DNA of 64,000 nucleotides from the NCBI RefSeq assembly GCF_013373795.3, contig NZ_CP088022.1:2046001-2110000 (forward strand), in the 5' to 3' direction. The translations under genes were made by a program, and so were the position numbers. This stretch comes from Bradyrhizobium quebecense. GTDB taxonomy: Bacteria > Pseudomonadota > Alphaproteobacteria > Rhizobiales > Xanthobacteraceae. Under the pieces are notes generated by a model, which ran no database searches, was not told where the DNA came from, and saw only the letters and a list, made by a program, of their open reading frames with translations. This document shows, one piece after another, positions 27,965 to 36,582 of this stretch; positions within the stretch are counted from its first letter, which is position 1; each line of letters opens with the position of its first letter.

Positions 27965-27985
27965 TAGGTCAATAATACTGACCTA
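27965..27985. promoter_or_regulatory. Dyad operator upstream of the NTF2-like gene
   Basis: TAGGTCA-N7-TGACCTA, perfect 7-bp arms. It has the same GGTC-N9-GACC core, arm length and spacer as O1 of the HxlR/MFS region, suggesting the same regulator. It is also 87 bp upstream of the guaA start on the other strand. Confidence 0.6.
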
Positions 27986-28071
27986 TATCGATTTGTCCAT
28001 GCTCAAAGAAGAATGTGGGCGCCCCGCGCTGCGCGGTTGCGGGGGCGGGCGGTGTCGCGTATCTGCTTGCC

Positions 28072-29682
28072 ATGACAGCCCAGCACACAGCCCAAGACAC
28101 AGCTCATGACGCGTCGGCGCCCACGGTGGCCTCGGCGCATGACAAGATTCTGATTGTCGATTTCGGCAGCCAGGTGACGCAACTGATCGCCCGCCGCGTC
28201 CGCGAGATGGGCGTCTATTCCGAGATCGTGCCGTTCCAGAAGGCCGAGGCCGCCTTCAAGGAGATGAAGCCGAAGGCGGTGATCCTCTCCGGCGGGCCTG
28301 AGTCCGTGCACGAGACCGGTTCGCCGCGCGCGCCGCAGCTGATCTTCGAATCAGGCGTTCCCGTGCTCGGCATCTGCTACGGCCAGATGACCTTGGCCGC
28401 TCAGCTCGGCGGCGAGGTCGAAGGCGGGCATCACCGCGAATTCGGCCGCGCCGATGTCGAAGTGAAGACCGACAGCCAGCTGTTCGACGGCATCTGGGGC
28501 CACGGCGAAAAGCATCAGGTGTGGATGAGCCATGGCGACCGCATCACCAAGATGCCTCCCGGTTTCTCGGTGGCCGGCACCTCGCCGAATGCGCCGTTCG
28601 CGATCATCCAGGACGAGAAGCGCAAATATTACGGGCTGATGTTCCATCCCGAGGTGGTGCACACGCCCGATGGCGCAAAACTCTTGCGCAACTTCGTCCG
28701 CAAGGTCGCAGGCCTGAACGGCGACTGGACCATGCGCGCCTTCCGCGAGGAGGCGATCGAGAAGATCCGCGCCCAGGTCGGCAGTGGCAAGGTGATCTGC
28801 GGTCTCTCCGGCGGCGTCGATTCCGCCGTGGCGGCGGTGCTGATCCACGAGGCGATCGGCGACCAGCTCACCTGCGTGTTCGTCGATCACGGCCTGCTGC
28901 GGCTCGACGAGGCGAAGACCGTCGTCGACCTGTTCCGCAACCACTACAACATCCCGCTGGTCCATGTGGACGCATCGAAAGAGTTTCTGGGCGAGCTCGA
29001 AGGCGTCACCGATCCGGAAGCGAAGCGCAAGACCATCGGGCGTCTGTTCATCGACGTGTTCGAGGCCGAAGCGAAGAAGATTGGCGGCGCCGCATTCCTG
29101 GCGCAGGGCACGCTCTATCCTGACGTGATCGAAAGCGTCTCCTTCACCGGCGGACCGTCTGTCACCATCAAGTCGCACCACAATGTCGGCGGCCTTCCGG
29201 CACGCATGAACATGAAGCTGGTCGAGCCGCTGCGCGAGCTGTTCAAGGACGAGGTACGCGTGCTCGGCCGCGAGCTCGGCCTGCCCGAAGTGTTCGTCGG
29301 CCGCCACCCGTTCCCGGGCCCCGGCCTCGCCATCCGCTGCCCCGGCGACATCACGAAGGAAAAGCTCGACATCCTGCGCAACGCGGATGCCGTCTATATC
29401 GACCAGATCCGCAAGCACGGCCTCTATGATGCGATCTGGCAGGCTTTCGCGGTGCTGCTGCCGGTCAAGACCGTCGGCGTGATGGGCGACGGCCGCACCT
29501 ACGAATACGTCGTCGGCCTGCGCGCCGTCACCTCGACCGACGGCATGACCGCCGACTTCTACCAGTTCGACATGAAGTTCTTGGGCGAGACCGCGACGCG
29601 CATCATCAACGAGGTGAAGGGCGTGAACCGGGTGGTGTACGACGTGACGAGCAAGCCGCCGGGGACGATTGAGTGGGAGTGA
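28072..29682 (+). CDS. guaA: GMP synthase (glutamine-hydrolysing)
   Basis: A 536-residue two-domain enzyme that converts XMP to GMP with ATP and glutamine. The N-terminal class I amidotransferase domain has GICYGQM with nucleophile Cys102 and FHPE with His192 and Glu194. The ATP-pyrophosphatase domain has SGGVDS (246-251), and the C-terminal dimerisation domain contains [13 protein letters not shown] and the terminal [12 protein letters not shown] 28072 is used, giving a 24-residue leader before [12 protein letters not shown] clear intrinsic terminator lies about 210 bp after the stop. Confidence 0.97.
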   Translation: MTAQHTAQDTAHDASAPTVASAHDKILIVDFGSQVTQLIARRVREMGVYSEIVPFQKAEAAFKEMKPKAVILSGGPESVHETGSPRAPQLIFESGVPVLGICYGQMTLAAQLGGEVEGGHHREFGRADVEVKTDSQLFDGIWGHGEKHQVWMSHGDRITKMPPGFSVAGTSPNAPFAIIQDEKRKYYGLMFHPEVVHTPDGAKLLRNFVRKVAGLNGDWTMRAFREEAIEKIRAQVGSGKVICGLSGGVDSAVAAVLIHEAIGDQLTCVFVDHGLLRLDEAKTVVDLFRNHYNIPLVHVDASKEFLGELEGVTDPEAKRKTIGRLFIDVFEAEAKKIGGAAFLAQGTLYPDVIESVSFTGGPSVTIKSHHNVGGLPARMNMKLVEPLRELFKDEVRVLGRELGLPEVFVGRHPFPGPGLAIRCPGDITKEKLDILRNADAVYIDQIRKHGLYDAIWQAFAVLLPVKTVGVMGDGRTYEYVVGLRAVTSTDGMTADFYQFDMKFLGETATRIINEVKGVNRVVYDVTSKPPGTIEWE

Positions 29683-29894
29683 GGGTGTGGGATACCCTGG
29701 AGGAAAATAGCGTAGGAAAAATAGAGGAGTACGGGGTAGCTCATTGATCATTTGCGCTCCATTGTCTCTCCGCGCTGTTGTTCGTCCAAGTCATTGATTT
29801 GACGAGAGTCGACATTCGCGGCGGACGGACCAAGCCGGCTCATTTGACGGTTCTTCCGACGGTTTGATCAGAAGTCGCAAGACGCGACGGAGAA
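29683..29894. other. Gene-free stretch between guaA and its terminator
   Basis: About 210 bp with no supported protein frame before a strong hairpin terminator. The last 130 bp contain small dyads such as GACGGTT...AACCGTC-like segments. It may be the guaA 3' untranslated region or encode a small RNA ending at the terminator. Confidence 0.4.
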
Positions 29895-29933
29895 AAGACC
29901 GTCAGGAATTGTGATCGTTCTGACGGTCTTTTT
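29895..29933. terminator. Intrinsic terminator, usable from both sides
   Basis: AAGACCGTCAG (29895-29905) and CTGACGGTCTT (29920-29930) form a perfect 11-bp stem, 14-base loop, followed by TTT on the plus strand. Four A residues precede the stem, so it can also act on transcripts from the nitroreductase side. Confidence 0.88.
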
Positions 29934-30066
29934 CTGAGACCGGCTGCTCGAAGCTTGCAGCGTCGCTCTTCGCGGAATCTTTGAGAAAGTACGAACTGTC
30001 GTAGCTCGACTACGATTCATGCATCAAATCCAATTTGGGGCGAACGGTGCGAAGCATCGCGAACTA

Positions 30067-31173
30067 CTAGGCATCGGCTGGAGCCAGAACCGCCTCCACC
30101 GGCCGGCGCGGCGAAAAGGGAAGCGCGGGTCCGTAGCCAAAGCGCATCACGATGTCTGGCCTGCGTCTCGGCATCCCGACGAGACTCGCGAGCTGCAGAC
30201 GCAGAGCCGCGACTTCGACGGGCTGGTTGATGAAGGCGTGCTTGAGGCCGAGCGCTGTCGCCTGCAGGGCGAACCGCTGGCAGGCGCGGCCGGCGCGCAT
30301 CCAGTGTTCCTTGTCGTCGCGTTCCGAGACGAAGATCGCAATCCCCGCGGACGAGTGCAGCTGTCGAGCGTGTTTGTCATTCTCAGTCGCAGCGCGAAAC
30401 AGCAGATCGAACATGAGGCCGCCAAGCCAAGCCGGTGCGGTCGGATTGCCGCTCGCCGCGCTGAAGAGACCATCACCGGTTTCGAGTGCCTGGCGGGGAG
30501 CGAAGCGCAGCCAGTGCTTCAACTCGCGCATGAAGGCGGGATCGGCCATCTGCGCGCTGTTGCCGGCGACGACCAGATCGCGCACGCGCTCGATCTGCTG
30601 TCGATCGGTCAGCAGGATCAGATCGACGCCAGGCACGCGAGCAGCGGCGGCCAAGGTCTCCAGGTCGGCGGTGGCAATCGATCGTCCGTCATAGTCCGCA
30701 CGCGTTGACTGGCGTTTTGGGATCGCCTCGAACAGAACCGACCGTTCCGCCGGTCCAGCGCCAGGCTCAAAGACCGCCGAACCATTGCCAGTCGGATCGA
30801 ACCGCAGCTCGCCCCGGCGACCCCGCGCGGCGGCGGCGAGCGCGAGATTCTCCGCTGTGCAGCCGAGGCTCGCGAAGAGATGATGGTCATCGGGATCCAC
30901 AACGGGTGTACGCCGGGCGAAATCCGGAAGGATCGTGATGTGGTCTTCGCCCAGGCGAAAGCGCCAGGGTTGGGTATTGTGACCGTTTGCGGCTAGCGTC
31001 GCGAAGCGGACGAAATCCGCGAATTGTGGTCGTTCAGAGAGACCCGCTCGCGTCGCGGCGACCGCCGCAGCGTAGTCCGCCATCGAGCCGGTGCGCGCGA
31101 AACTGAACGCCGCCGCACCGACGCCAGCAAGCGCCAACGCACCACCTCCGGTTATGAATTGTCGTCTGTTCAT
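30067..31173 (-). CDS. Nitroreductase-family protein with Tat-type leader (Acg-like)
   Basis: A 368-residue protein. The N-terminus MNRRQFITGGGALALAGVGA is a twin-arginine signal with a hydrophobic core, so export is expected. The body is a divergent FMN nitroreductase of the Acg/Rv3131 kind: AANGHNTQPWRFRL is the family's FMN-side loop, and the ASLGCTAENLALAA and ATALGLKHAFINQPVE segments are typical. Reduction of nitro compounds or flavin storage has been proposed for the group. ATG 31173 is used because it precedes the RR motif. It is divergent from the alpha/beta hydrolase gene. Confidence 0.87.
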   Translation of the reverse strand: MNRRQFITGGGALALAGVGAAAFSFARTGSMADYAAAVAATRAGLSERPQFADFVRFATLAANGHNTQPWRFRLGEDHITILPDFARRTPVVDPDDHHLFASLGCTAENLALAAAARGRRGELRFDPTGNGSAVFEPGAGPAERSVLFEAIPKRQSTRADYDGRSIATADLETLAAAARVPGVDLILLTDRQQIERVRDLVVAGNSAQMADPAFMRELKHWLRFAPRQALETGDGLFSAASGNPTAPAWLGGLMFDLLFRAATENDKHARQLHSSAGIAIFVSERDDKEHWMRAGRACQRFALQATALGLKHAFINQPVEVAALRLQLASLVGMPRRRPDIVMRFGYGPALPFSPRRPVEAVLAPADA

Positions 31174-31337
31174 CGCCCAATATGGGCAGCTTCGCTGCGC
31201 AATGGCTTTGATGCAGAACAAGGTGCCTGAGTGCGGCGGAGACCGGCGCCGCTGGCCGCCATGGATAAAATGATCGAGTGGGGGAGGGCATCAGGCGCCG
31301 TTGTTTGATACGGATCAAGGCACATTGCGCGTCGATC

Positions 31338-32354
31338 ATGCAGCATAAAACCATGTTGTTCATCACTCTCTCGGGCGTCATCGCGCTCGCGATATGGGTC
31401 GCTGTTCTGTTTCGGGTAGAGCTTGATCGCGTGCGTCGCGCCGCGCTGGACGGGGCTGTGATCGTCAAAACTGCCGCGGGTCCAATCGAATATGCGGAAC
31501 GGGGTGAGGGGATCCCGCTCCTTTCGATTCACGGCGCTGGCGGCGGGTTCGACCAGGGCTTGGCCAATGTCGAGGATTTGGTGGACGAGGGCTATCGGGT
31601 CATCGCTCCGTCACGGTTCGGTTATCTGCGCACGCCGGCGCCGCCAAGCGCCTCGCCGACAACGCAGGCCGACGCGCATGCGGCGCTGCTCTCGACGCTT
31701 CAGGTCCGGCAGGCAGTTGTCGTGGGCATTTCGGCTGGCGCGCAATCGGCTGTGGAATTGGCGATCCGGCATCCCGAGCGCGTCTCTGCGCTGATCTTGA
31801 TTGTCCCGGGCACGTACTCGCCGACCAGTCCGGTTGCCGTCGATCGCAGCCGCGGCAGCCGGCTCGTCTTCTGGCTCGTCAATGTCGGGGCTGATTTCTT
31901 CTGGTGGGCGGCCGAGAAGATCGCGCCTTCGATACTCGTCCGCTTCACCGGCGTTCCACCGGAACTGTTCAGGCGTTCATCGCAGGCGGACCGCGATCGT
32001 GTGATGCGCGTCGTGCGCTCGATCGAGCCGCTGTCATTGCGCTTCCGCGGCATCAATCTCGATAGCGCGCCACATCTGCATCCTCTGCCACTGGACAAGA
32101 TCACGGCGCCGACTTTGATCATTTCCACACGCGACGATCTCTTCAACACCGCGCCCGCGGCGGAGTTCGCGGCGCATTCGATTCCAGGCGCCAAACTCAT
32201 CATTTATGAGACCGGCGGACACCTGCTAGTGAGGCGGCAGGATGAAACGGCGGCGGCGCTGCGCGACTTCCTCGATGCGGTGAACCCCAACCGGCAAATG
32301 GACGGACCTGCGTCAGACCCCGACGTCCAGGTTCGTCATCATATCAAAGACTAA
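31338..32354 (+). CDS. Membrane-anchored alpha/beta hydrolase
   Basis: A 338-residue protein with an N-terminal helix (MLFITLSGVIALAIWVAVLF) that anchors it in the membrane or acts as an uncleaved signal. The hydrolase domain shows the oxyanion-side SIHGAGGGFDQG, nucleophile elbow VGISAG (Ser about residue 152), acid region IISTRDDLFN and the closing His in YETGGHLL. Substrate unknown. ATG 31338 (MQHKTML) is chosen; the longer frame overlaps the promoter region of the divergent nitroreductase. Confidence 0.87.
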   Translation: MQHKTMLFITLSGVIALAIWVAVLFRVELDRVRRAALDGAVIVKTAAGPIEYAERGEGIPLLSIHGAGGGFDQGLANVEDLVDEGYRVIAPSRFGYLRTPAPPSASPTTQADAHAALLSTLQVRQAVVVGISAGAQSAVELAIRHPERVSALILIVPGTYSPTSPVAVDRSRGSRLVFWLVNVGADFFWWAAEKIAPSILVRFTGVPPELFRRSSQADRDRVMRVVRSIEPLSLRFRGINLDSAPHLHPLPLDKITAPTLIISTRDDLFNTAPAAEFAAHSIPGAKLIIYETGGHLLVRRQDETAAALRDFLDAVNPNRQMDGPASDPDVQVRHHIKD

Positions 32355-32361
32355 CACTGAG

Positions 32362-32433
32362 ATTACGGTGACAGTGCATTTAACTATCGCTCGCCAAAGA
32401 AGGCTTGCGAGTTGAATGCACTGTCACCGTAAT
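32362..32433. repeat. Inverted repeat of the GTGACAGTGCATT type
   Basis: ATTACGGTGACAGTGCATT (32362-32380) and its exact reverse complement (32415-32433) flank a 34-bp loop. The sequence resembles REP palindromes associated with RAYT transposases in other bacteria. It begins 8 bp after the hydrolase stop and may act as a terminator. Confidence 0.85.
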
Positions 32434-32436
32434 TCC

Positions 32437-32474
32437 CAACTCACCACGTCTTGGACAACTCACCACGTCTTGGA
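32437..32474. repeat. Perfect tandem repeat, two 19-bp units
   Basis: CAACTCACCACGTCTTGGA occurs at 32437-32455 and is repeated exactly at 32456-32474. It is followed by GTTG, which pairs with the CAAC of the unit. Confidence 0.85.
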
Positions 32475-32561
32475 GTTGTTCAGCATGGCGGGTTACGCGA
32501 TTGCTAACCCGCCATAGAGCAATTTGCTGTTTCGTTGTGCGTCTTGATGCCCGCGACGCGA

Positions 32562-32798
32562 TCAATACGGACCCGGCTCGCAGGGGACATTGTCGCCGGT
32601 CCAGGGCGCGGTGGCGAACGAACCGACGCGCGGTGCTGGAACGCACGCGCGCCCGTCAACGTAGACGGGCTCGGACTGCGCGGCGGCGTTGGCCTCCGCG
32701 ACATGGCGGGACACCGCGTGGGTTTCACGCGCCATTACCGGCGACGCGATCATGGCAACCGCGATCAAAGCAGCCGACAGAAGTTTGACGTTCGTCAT
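32562..32798 (-). CDS. Small secreted hypothetical protein
   Basis: A 78-residue protein with a clear signal peptide (VKLLSAALIAVAMIASPVMA, cleavage after AMA-type site near residue 23). The mature part has two Cys residues (RACVPAP and NVPCEPG) that could form one disulfide. GAACGGAGAAACTC lies right before ATG 32798. Similar short exported proteins occur in Bradyrhizobium; function unknown. Confidence 0.72.
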   Translation of the reverse strand: MTNVKLLSAALIAVAMIASPVMARETHAVSRHVAEANAAAQSEPVYVDGRACVPAPRVGSFATAPWTGDNVPCEPGPY

Positions 32799-32971
32799 TG
32801 AGTTTCTCCGTTCTTCATGGGGCCAAGGGGGCTGGCCTCGTCAGATAAGTGTGCGCGGCAACGGCGGACTTAAATGCAATCCTCGCTCACGCCGGCTCAA
32901 CGCTGCGTGAGCGGGCGTGGCCCGCAATCAAGCGCAGCGCTGGGCACTTCCTGTCATCGTGTCACGTGGTG

Positions 32972-32998
32972 TCCCGCATGTCGCTGTGCTCATGCGGG
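32972..32998. repeat. Short palindrome TCCCGCATG...CATGCGGG (family F, copy 1)
   Basis: CCCGCATG and CATGCGGG arms around TCGCTGTGCT. A second, better copy is at 37330-37359. Confidence 0.75.
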
Positions 32999-33037
32999 CT
33001 ACTCGCTTTTCGGGCCAATCACGCGATCGTGGATCGA

Positions 33038-33637
33038 TCACTGCTCCTTCTTGAACAAATCCTGGAAGATGAGCTGCCCCCAGGTGCGGCCGCGTGCGTG
33101 CACTAGCGCGCCGCCCACGTTGAGCTTTCCGAGCTTGACGGGTGCGAACCCGAGTTGCTTGGCCAAGGCCGCCACCGGAGCGATCGCGTCCTCGTCGTCA
33201 CCAGACAGAAAGATCACCCGGTGGCCGCCCTCGACGATCGGATCGGCGGCCAGCTTGGCCGCGCCCAGATGATTGAAACCTTTCACGAGCTTGGCGCCGG
33301 CGAAAGCCTTCGCGACGAAGGCGGAGGACGGGAGACCGTGCAGCTCTTCAGGGACCGGAAACGCGTTCATCGCATCGATGATCGTCTTGCCTGTCCAGCT
33401 CGGCAGGGCCTTCGCAACCTCGCGATGCTCCCCGAACGGGACCGCCAGGATGATGGTGTCGGCCTCGAGTGCATCCCGCAGCGACTTGGCGACAACCGTG
33501 GGTCCAATCGCCCGAGCCTGCGGCGCCAACGCCTCGGGCGGCCGGCGGCTCGCGACGGTCACCTCGATGTTCTTGCGGGCGAAGGCGTGGGCGAGGGCCT
33601 GGCCTATCTTTCCGAATCCTACAATCGCGTAGCTCAT
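33038..33637 (-). CDS. F420-dependent NADP reductase-like (NAD(P)-binding) protein
   Basis: A 199-residue Rossmann protein. MSYAIVGFGKIGQALAHAFA is the dinucleotide-binding loop; VTVASRRPPEAL supplies Ser/Arg residues expected to bind the NADP phosphate. DTIILAVPFGEH, DAMNAFP and KGFNHLGA follow the order seen in the NpdG-like family; bacterial homologues without F420 act as NADP oxidoreductases of unknown substrate. Whether this host makes F420 cannot be told. It lies 39 bp after the SDR gene on the same strand, in one likely operon. Confidence 0.85.
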   Translation of the reverse strand: MSYAIVGFGKIGQALAHAFARKNIEVTVASRRPPEALAPQARAIGPTVVAKSLRDALEADTIILAVPFGEHREVAKALPSWTGKTIIDAMNAFPVPEELHGLPSSAFVAKAFAGAKLVKGFNHLGAAKLAADPIVEGGHRVIFLSGDDEDAIAPVAALAKQLGFAPVKLGKLNVGGALVHARGRTWGQLIFQDLFKKEQ

Positions 33638-33676
33638 GATGCTTCTCCGATCCCTGTTGGTCTTGATTGCCCGCGT

Positions 33677-34411
33677 TCAAATGGCCGAGAAGCCGCCGTC
33701 GACAGACAACTCCACCCCATTCACGAAGCTCGAATCGTCTGAAGCAAGAAACAGCGCGGCCGCCGCGATTTCCTCAGGACGACCCATCTTTCCCCGTGGA
33801 ATCAGGGATTCGAACATCCGCTTCGCTTCCTCGGTGAGAACCTGGTCCTGCATCGGCGTGGCGATCGGCCCCGGGTGCAGCACGTTCACCCGGATATTCC
33901 TGCCTTTCAGTTCGTTGAGCCAACCGCGTGCGAATGCGTGCAACGTCGCCTTGCTCGCCGCATACACGCTGTAACCAGGAAAGCCTTTGATCGAAGCAAC
34001 CGACCCGGTCATGAAGATCGATCCGCCATCGTTGAACAGCGGCAACGCCTTCTGGACCGTGAACAGCGTGCCGCGCGCATTCAGGTTGAAGGTCGCATCG
34101 AAATGCTGCTCGGTAATCTCGCCCAGTGGGACGGCTTCGCCGATGCCGGCGCTCGCGTACAGGACGTCGATCCTGCCCTTTTCCCGCTTGACCGTGTCGA
34201 ACAGACGGTCGAGGTCGTCGAGATTGGCTGCGTCGCCGCGCACGCCGGTCACGTTCCGGCCAATCAGCTTGACGGCCTCCTCGAGCGCCTCCTGCCTCCG
34301 GCCCGTGACGAAAACATAGGCGCCTTCTTCAACGAACCGCCTGGCGCTTGCCAGCGCCATGCCGCTCGATCCACCCGTGATGACCGCAACCTTACCTTCA
34401 AGCTTTCCCAT
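33677..34411 (-). CDS. Short-chain dehydrogenase/reductase
   Basis: A 244-residue classical SDR. TGGSSGMALASARRF is the NAD(P)-binding loop, DVLYASAGIGE replaces the usual NNAG, the catalytic Ser lies in FMTGSVAS, and YSVYAASK carries the Tyr and Lys. HPGPIATPM and the C-terminal FVNGVELSVDGGF end are typical. AAGGAGAAGT before ATG 34411 decides the start against a much longer frame. It is divergent from a LysR gene (289 bp) that probably regulates it and the F420-reductase-like gene. Confidence 0.92.
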   Translation of the reverse strand: MGKLEGKVAVITGGSSGMALASARRFVEEGAYVFVTGRRQEALEEAVKLIGRNVTGVRGDAANLDDLDRLFDTVKREKGRIDVLYASAGIGEAVPLGEITEQHFDATFNLNARGTLFTVQKALPLFNDGGSIFMTGSVASIKGFPGYSVYAASKATLHAFARGWLNELKGRNIRVNVLHPGPIATPMQDQVLTEEAKRMFESLIPRGKMGRPEEIAAAALFLASDDSSFVNGVELSVDGGFSAI

Positions 34412-34700
34412 GACTTCTCCTTCAAATTCCGTCTTTGGTCGTTCGGGGAGGCTCCCCGAGAACCTCGAGATGGGTCCGCCGGCGTCAGGCGTTGAGTGCG
34501 GAAGCGCGCACATCGGTGGTGCGAAATCGATCCGGCTGGACGAGTACGCCAGCCGCGACGATCGGTGTCCGCCGTTCGGAATTGGGCTGCGCTTGTCGGC
34601 ATGGGCTATGATAACTGCCCGTGCTACCCACATACGGGATGCCGTTTGATGTATTGGACACAGGCTTTGGAAGGCACACCCCGCGGTGCCGGATTGCACC

Positions 34701-35597
34701 ATGATCGACTGGGATGACGTTCGCTACTTTCTGGCCGTCGCGGGCGGAGGCTCGGTGCGAGCTGCCGCCGAGCGCCTCGGTGTGAACCACTCGACCGTGC
34801 TGCGACGCATCGCCCAGCTCGAGGAACGGCTCGGGGTGCACATGTTCGAAAAGCTGCCTTCGGGCTACCGCCTCACGGCTGCGGGCGAGGAGGTCCTCGA
34901 GTTCGCGGAGCAGATGGAAGCGTCGTCGCACCTGCTGGAGACGCGCGTCTTCGGGCGCGACCAGAGCGTGCGCGGGCTTCTGCGGGTGACGCTGGCACCG
35001 CCGCTTGCGACACACCTGCTGATGCCGGACTTCGCCGATTTCGCGCGTCTGCATCCGGACATCGAGATGGAAATCCTGTCGTTCGGCGAGCTGGCCAATC
35101 TGACCAACCGAGAGGCCGACGTCGCGATCCGCGTCGTCTACGACCGCAAAACCCTGCCGCTCAATCTTCACGGCCTGAAGGGACCGGAGCTGTTCGGCGG
35201 CGTCTACATGTCCCGCGATCGACTAGCCGCGTGGCGCGCGGGCGCGCCTGATCCCATCCGGTGGATCGTCATCAGCATTCATGGCATTCCGGATTGGGCC
35301 AGCGAGGGTGAGGTTCGGACGACGGGGGTTCCATTCAGGACCACGGACGCGGGGGCGCAGATCGTTGCTGTACGGCAAGGGCTCGGGATCACGACACTGC
35401 CGTGCTTCGTCGGAGATGCCGACCCCCTGCTGGTGAGGGTGCCGGGCACCGACCTGCACATGTACGGAACGCTCTGGCTTCTCACGCAGGGCGAGACACG
35501 CAAGACGAAGCGCGTCCGGCTCTTCACGGAGTTCGTATCCCGCAGGCTCGCCGCGTACGCGCCGCTTCTCGCGGGGCTGTCCATATCGCGCGACTGA
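34701..35597 (+). CDS. LysR-type transcriptional regulator (GltC/CynR-like group)
   Basis: A 298-residue regulator. The N-terminal helix-turn-helix is WDDVRYFLAVAGGGSVRAAA to NHSTVLRRIAQLEERLG (residues 3-45). The effector domain starts near residue 90 with VRGLLRVTLAPP and has the C-terminal VRQGLGITTLPCFVGD. ATG 34701 is preferred over GTG 34686. It is divergent from the SDR/F420-reductase-like operon, the usual layout for a LysR target, so it likely controls that operon. Confidence 0.9.
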   Translation: MIDWDDVRYFLAVAGGGSVRAAAERLGVNHSTVLRRIAQLEERLGVHMFEKLPSGYRLTAAGEEVLEFAEQMEASSHLLETRVFGRDQSVRGLLRVTLAPPLATHLLMPDFADFARLHPDIEMEILSFGELANLTNREADVAIRVVYDRKTLPLNLHGLKGPELFGGVYMSRDRLAAWRAGAPDPIRWIVISIHGIPDWASEGEVRTTGVPFRTTDAGAQIVAVRQGLGITTLPCFVGDADPLLVRVPGTDLHMYGTLWLLTQGETRKTKRVRLFTEFVSRRLAAYAPLLAGLSISRD

Positions 35598-35910
35598 CGC
35601 GCGGCAGGTCGCCGATGGCGCTTGCCGCAATCTGGTCGGAAGCCGAGCTGCAATCGTTCCAGGCGCCATCGCGGTCAATTCCCCGTGCTGACGGTAGTCT
35701 TCGGCTATGTCGGCGGCTGAAAGCGGAGATTTTCTGGAACGATCAAACTCCTTTTTGAATTCAAAAGCCATGCGCGTCTGACGGTTCGGGCGACAGGAGT
35801 TTTCAAGGCGAACAGATTTCTTGTAACGACAAATCAACTGGAGGCCCGATGCGAACAATCGAGTGGGAGTACGGCGTCGCCGCCTCACTGGGGTCTGATG
35901 TTCGGACCAT
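35598..35910. other. Gene-poor stretch with a possible gene remnant
   Basis: No full gene. On the plus strand ATG 35849, preceded by CTGGAGGCCC, opens a 30-codon frame (MRTIEWEYGV) that runs into the TetR gene and stops at 35941. It could be the beginning of a lost gene. A minus-strand frame from 35770 (MAFEFKKEFDRSR) overlaps the LysR gene and has no known motifs. Confidence 0.4.
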
Positions 35911-36474
35911 CTATGCCGGCAGAAGACCAGCGGCGCGATAGTTGTCGATCATCGAGTCGTAGAGCGAAATATCGGAGCGGCTTCTGGCGACGAGCTGCGC
36001 ACCGGCAATTGCGGCGAAGATGGCGCGGGCCCGCTGTTCGCTCTTCCTCGAATTGACCAGGCCCGCGGCCACCAACAGCTTGCTCAGCCACGCCACGTTG
36101 ACGTCGGCAAAGGTCTGGACCTCCTTCCTCACCGCGTCCGGAAGATCGTCGACTTCCGCGGACATGAAGCTGCACAGGCACATGCGATTGTTGCTCTCGA
36201 GCGCTTTGCGAAACACATCGGGATATCGACGCAGGCAGCGGACAGGATCCGTCGCCTCTGCCAGCATCGACTCGAGTTGGGCGGCGGTGTCCTCCCAGTA
36301 TCGCCGCGCGACGGCTACGCCAAGATCGGCCTTGCTCGGGAAATGGTGATAGATGCTGGCGGCCTTGATCCCGACCTCGTCCGCGAGATCGCGGAAATTC
36401 AAGCCGCTATAGCCGCGCGCCTGCGCGGTCCGCTTTGCTGCCGCCAGGATGGCCTCCCGAGAGCTTGAACTCAC
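35911..36474 (-). CDS. TetR family transcriptional regulator
   Basis: A 187-residue repressor. The N-terminal DNA-binding domain is REAILAAAKRTAQARGYSGL through NFRDLADEVGIKAASIYHHF, with the YHHFPSKADL end of the recognition helix. The C-terminal domain contains NRMCLCSFMSAEVDDLP, with two Cys residues that could sense thiol-reactive ligands as in NemR/AcuR-like proteins (inference). GTG 36474 is the only in-frame start that fits. It is divergent from a glutathione transferase and each gene has its own copy of a shared operator. Confidence 0.9.
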   Translation of the reverse strand: MSSSSREAILAAAKRTAQARGYSGLNFRDLADEVGIKAASIYHHFPSKADLGVAVARRYWEDTAAQLESMLAEATDPVRCLRRYPDVFRKALESNNRMCLCSFMSAEVDDLPDAVRKEVQTFADVNVAWLSKLLVAAGLVNSRKSEQRARAIFAAIAGAQLVARSRSDISLYDSMIDNYRAAGLLPA

Positions 36475-36495
36475 TTCATCGCCTCACTGCTTCGT

Positions 36496-36571
36496 TATCT
36501 ACCAAGTGATAGATAGACGTTGACCAGCCGGATTTGAAGGCTTCATATGGTGCCTACCAAGTGACAGGTAG
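36496..36571. promoter_or_regulatory. Twin TetR operators and GST promoter
   Basis: Site 1 (36496-36515) TATCTACCAAGTGATAGATA; site 2 (36554-36571) CTACCAAGTGACAGGTAG. Both share TACCAAGTGAYAGRTAG. Between them is TTGACC (36520-36525), 17-bp spacer, TCATAT (36543-36548), pointing to the GST, which would put the transcript start inside site 2. Site 1 lies 21 bp upstream of the TetR start codon. Confidence 0.75.
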
Positions 36572-36582
36572 ACAAAGGAGTC

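Noticed and set aside
29750..29895. A tRNA or known riboswitch after guaA
   Set aside because: No acceptor-stem pairing or TTCGA-type T-loop was visible, and no conserved riboswitch core was recognised.
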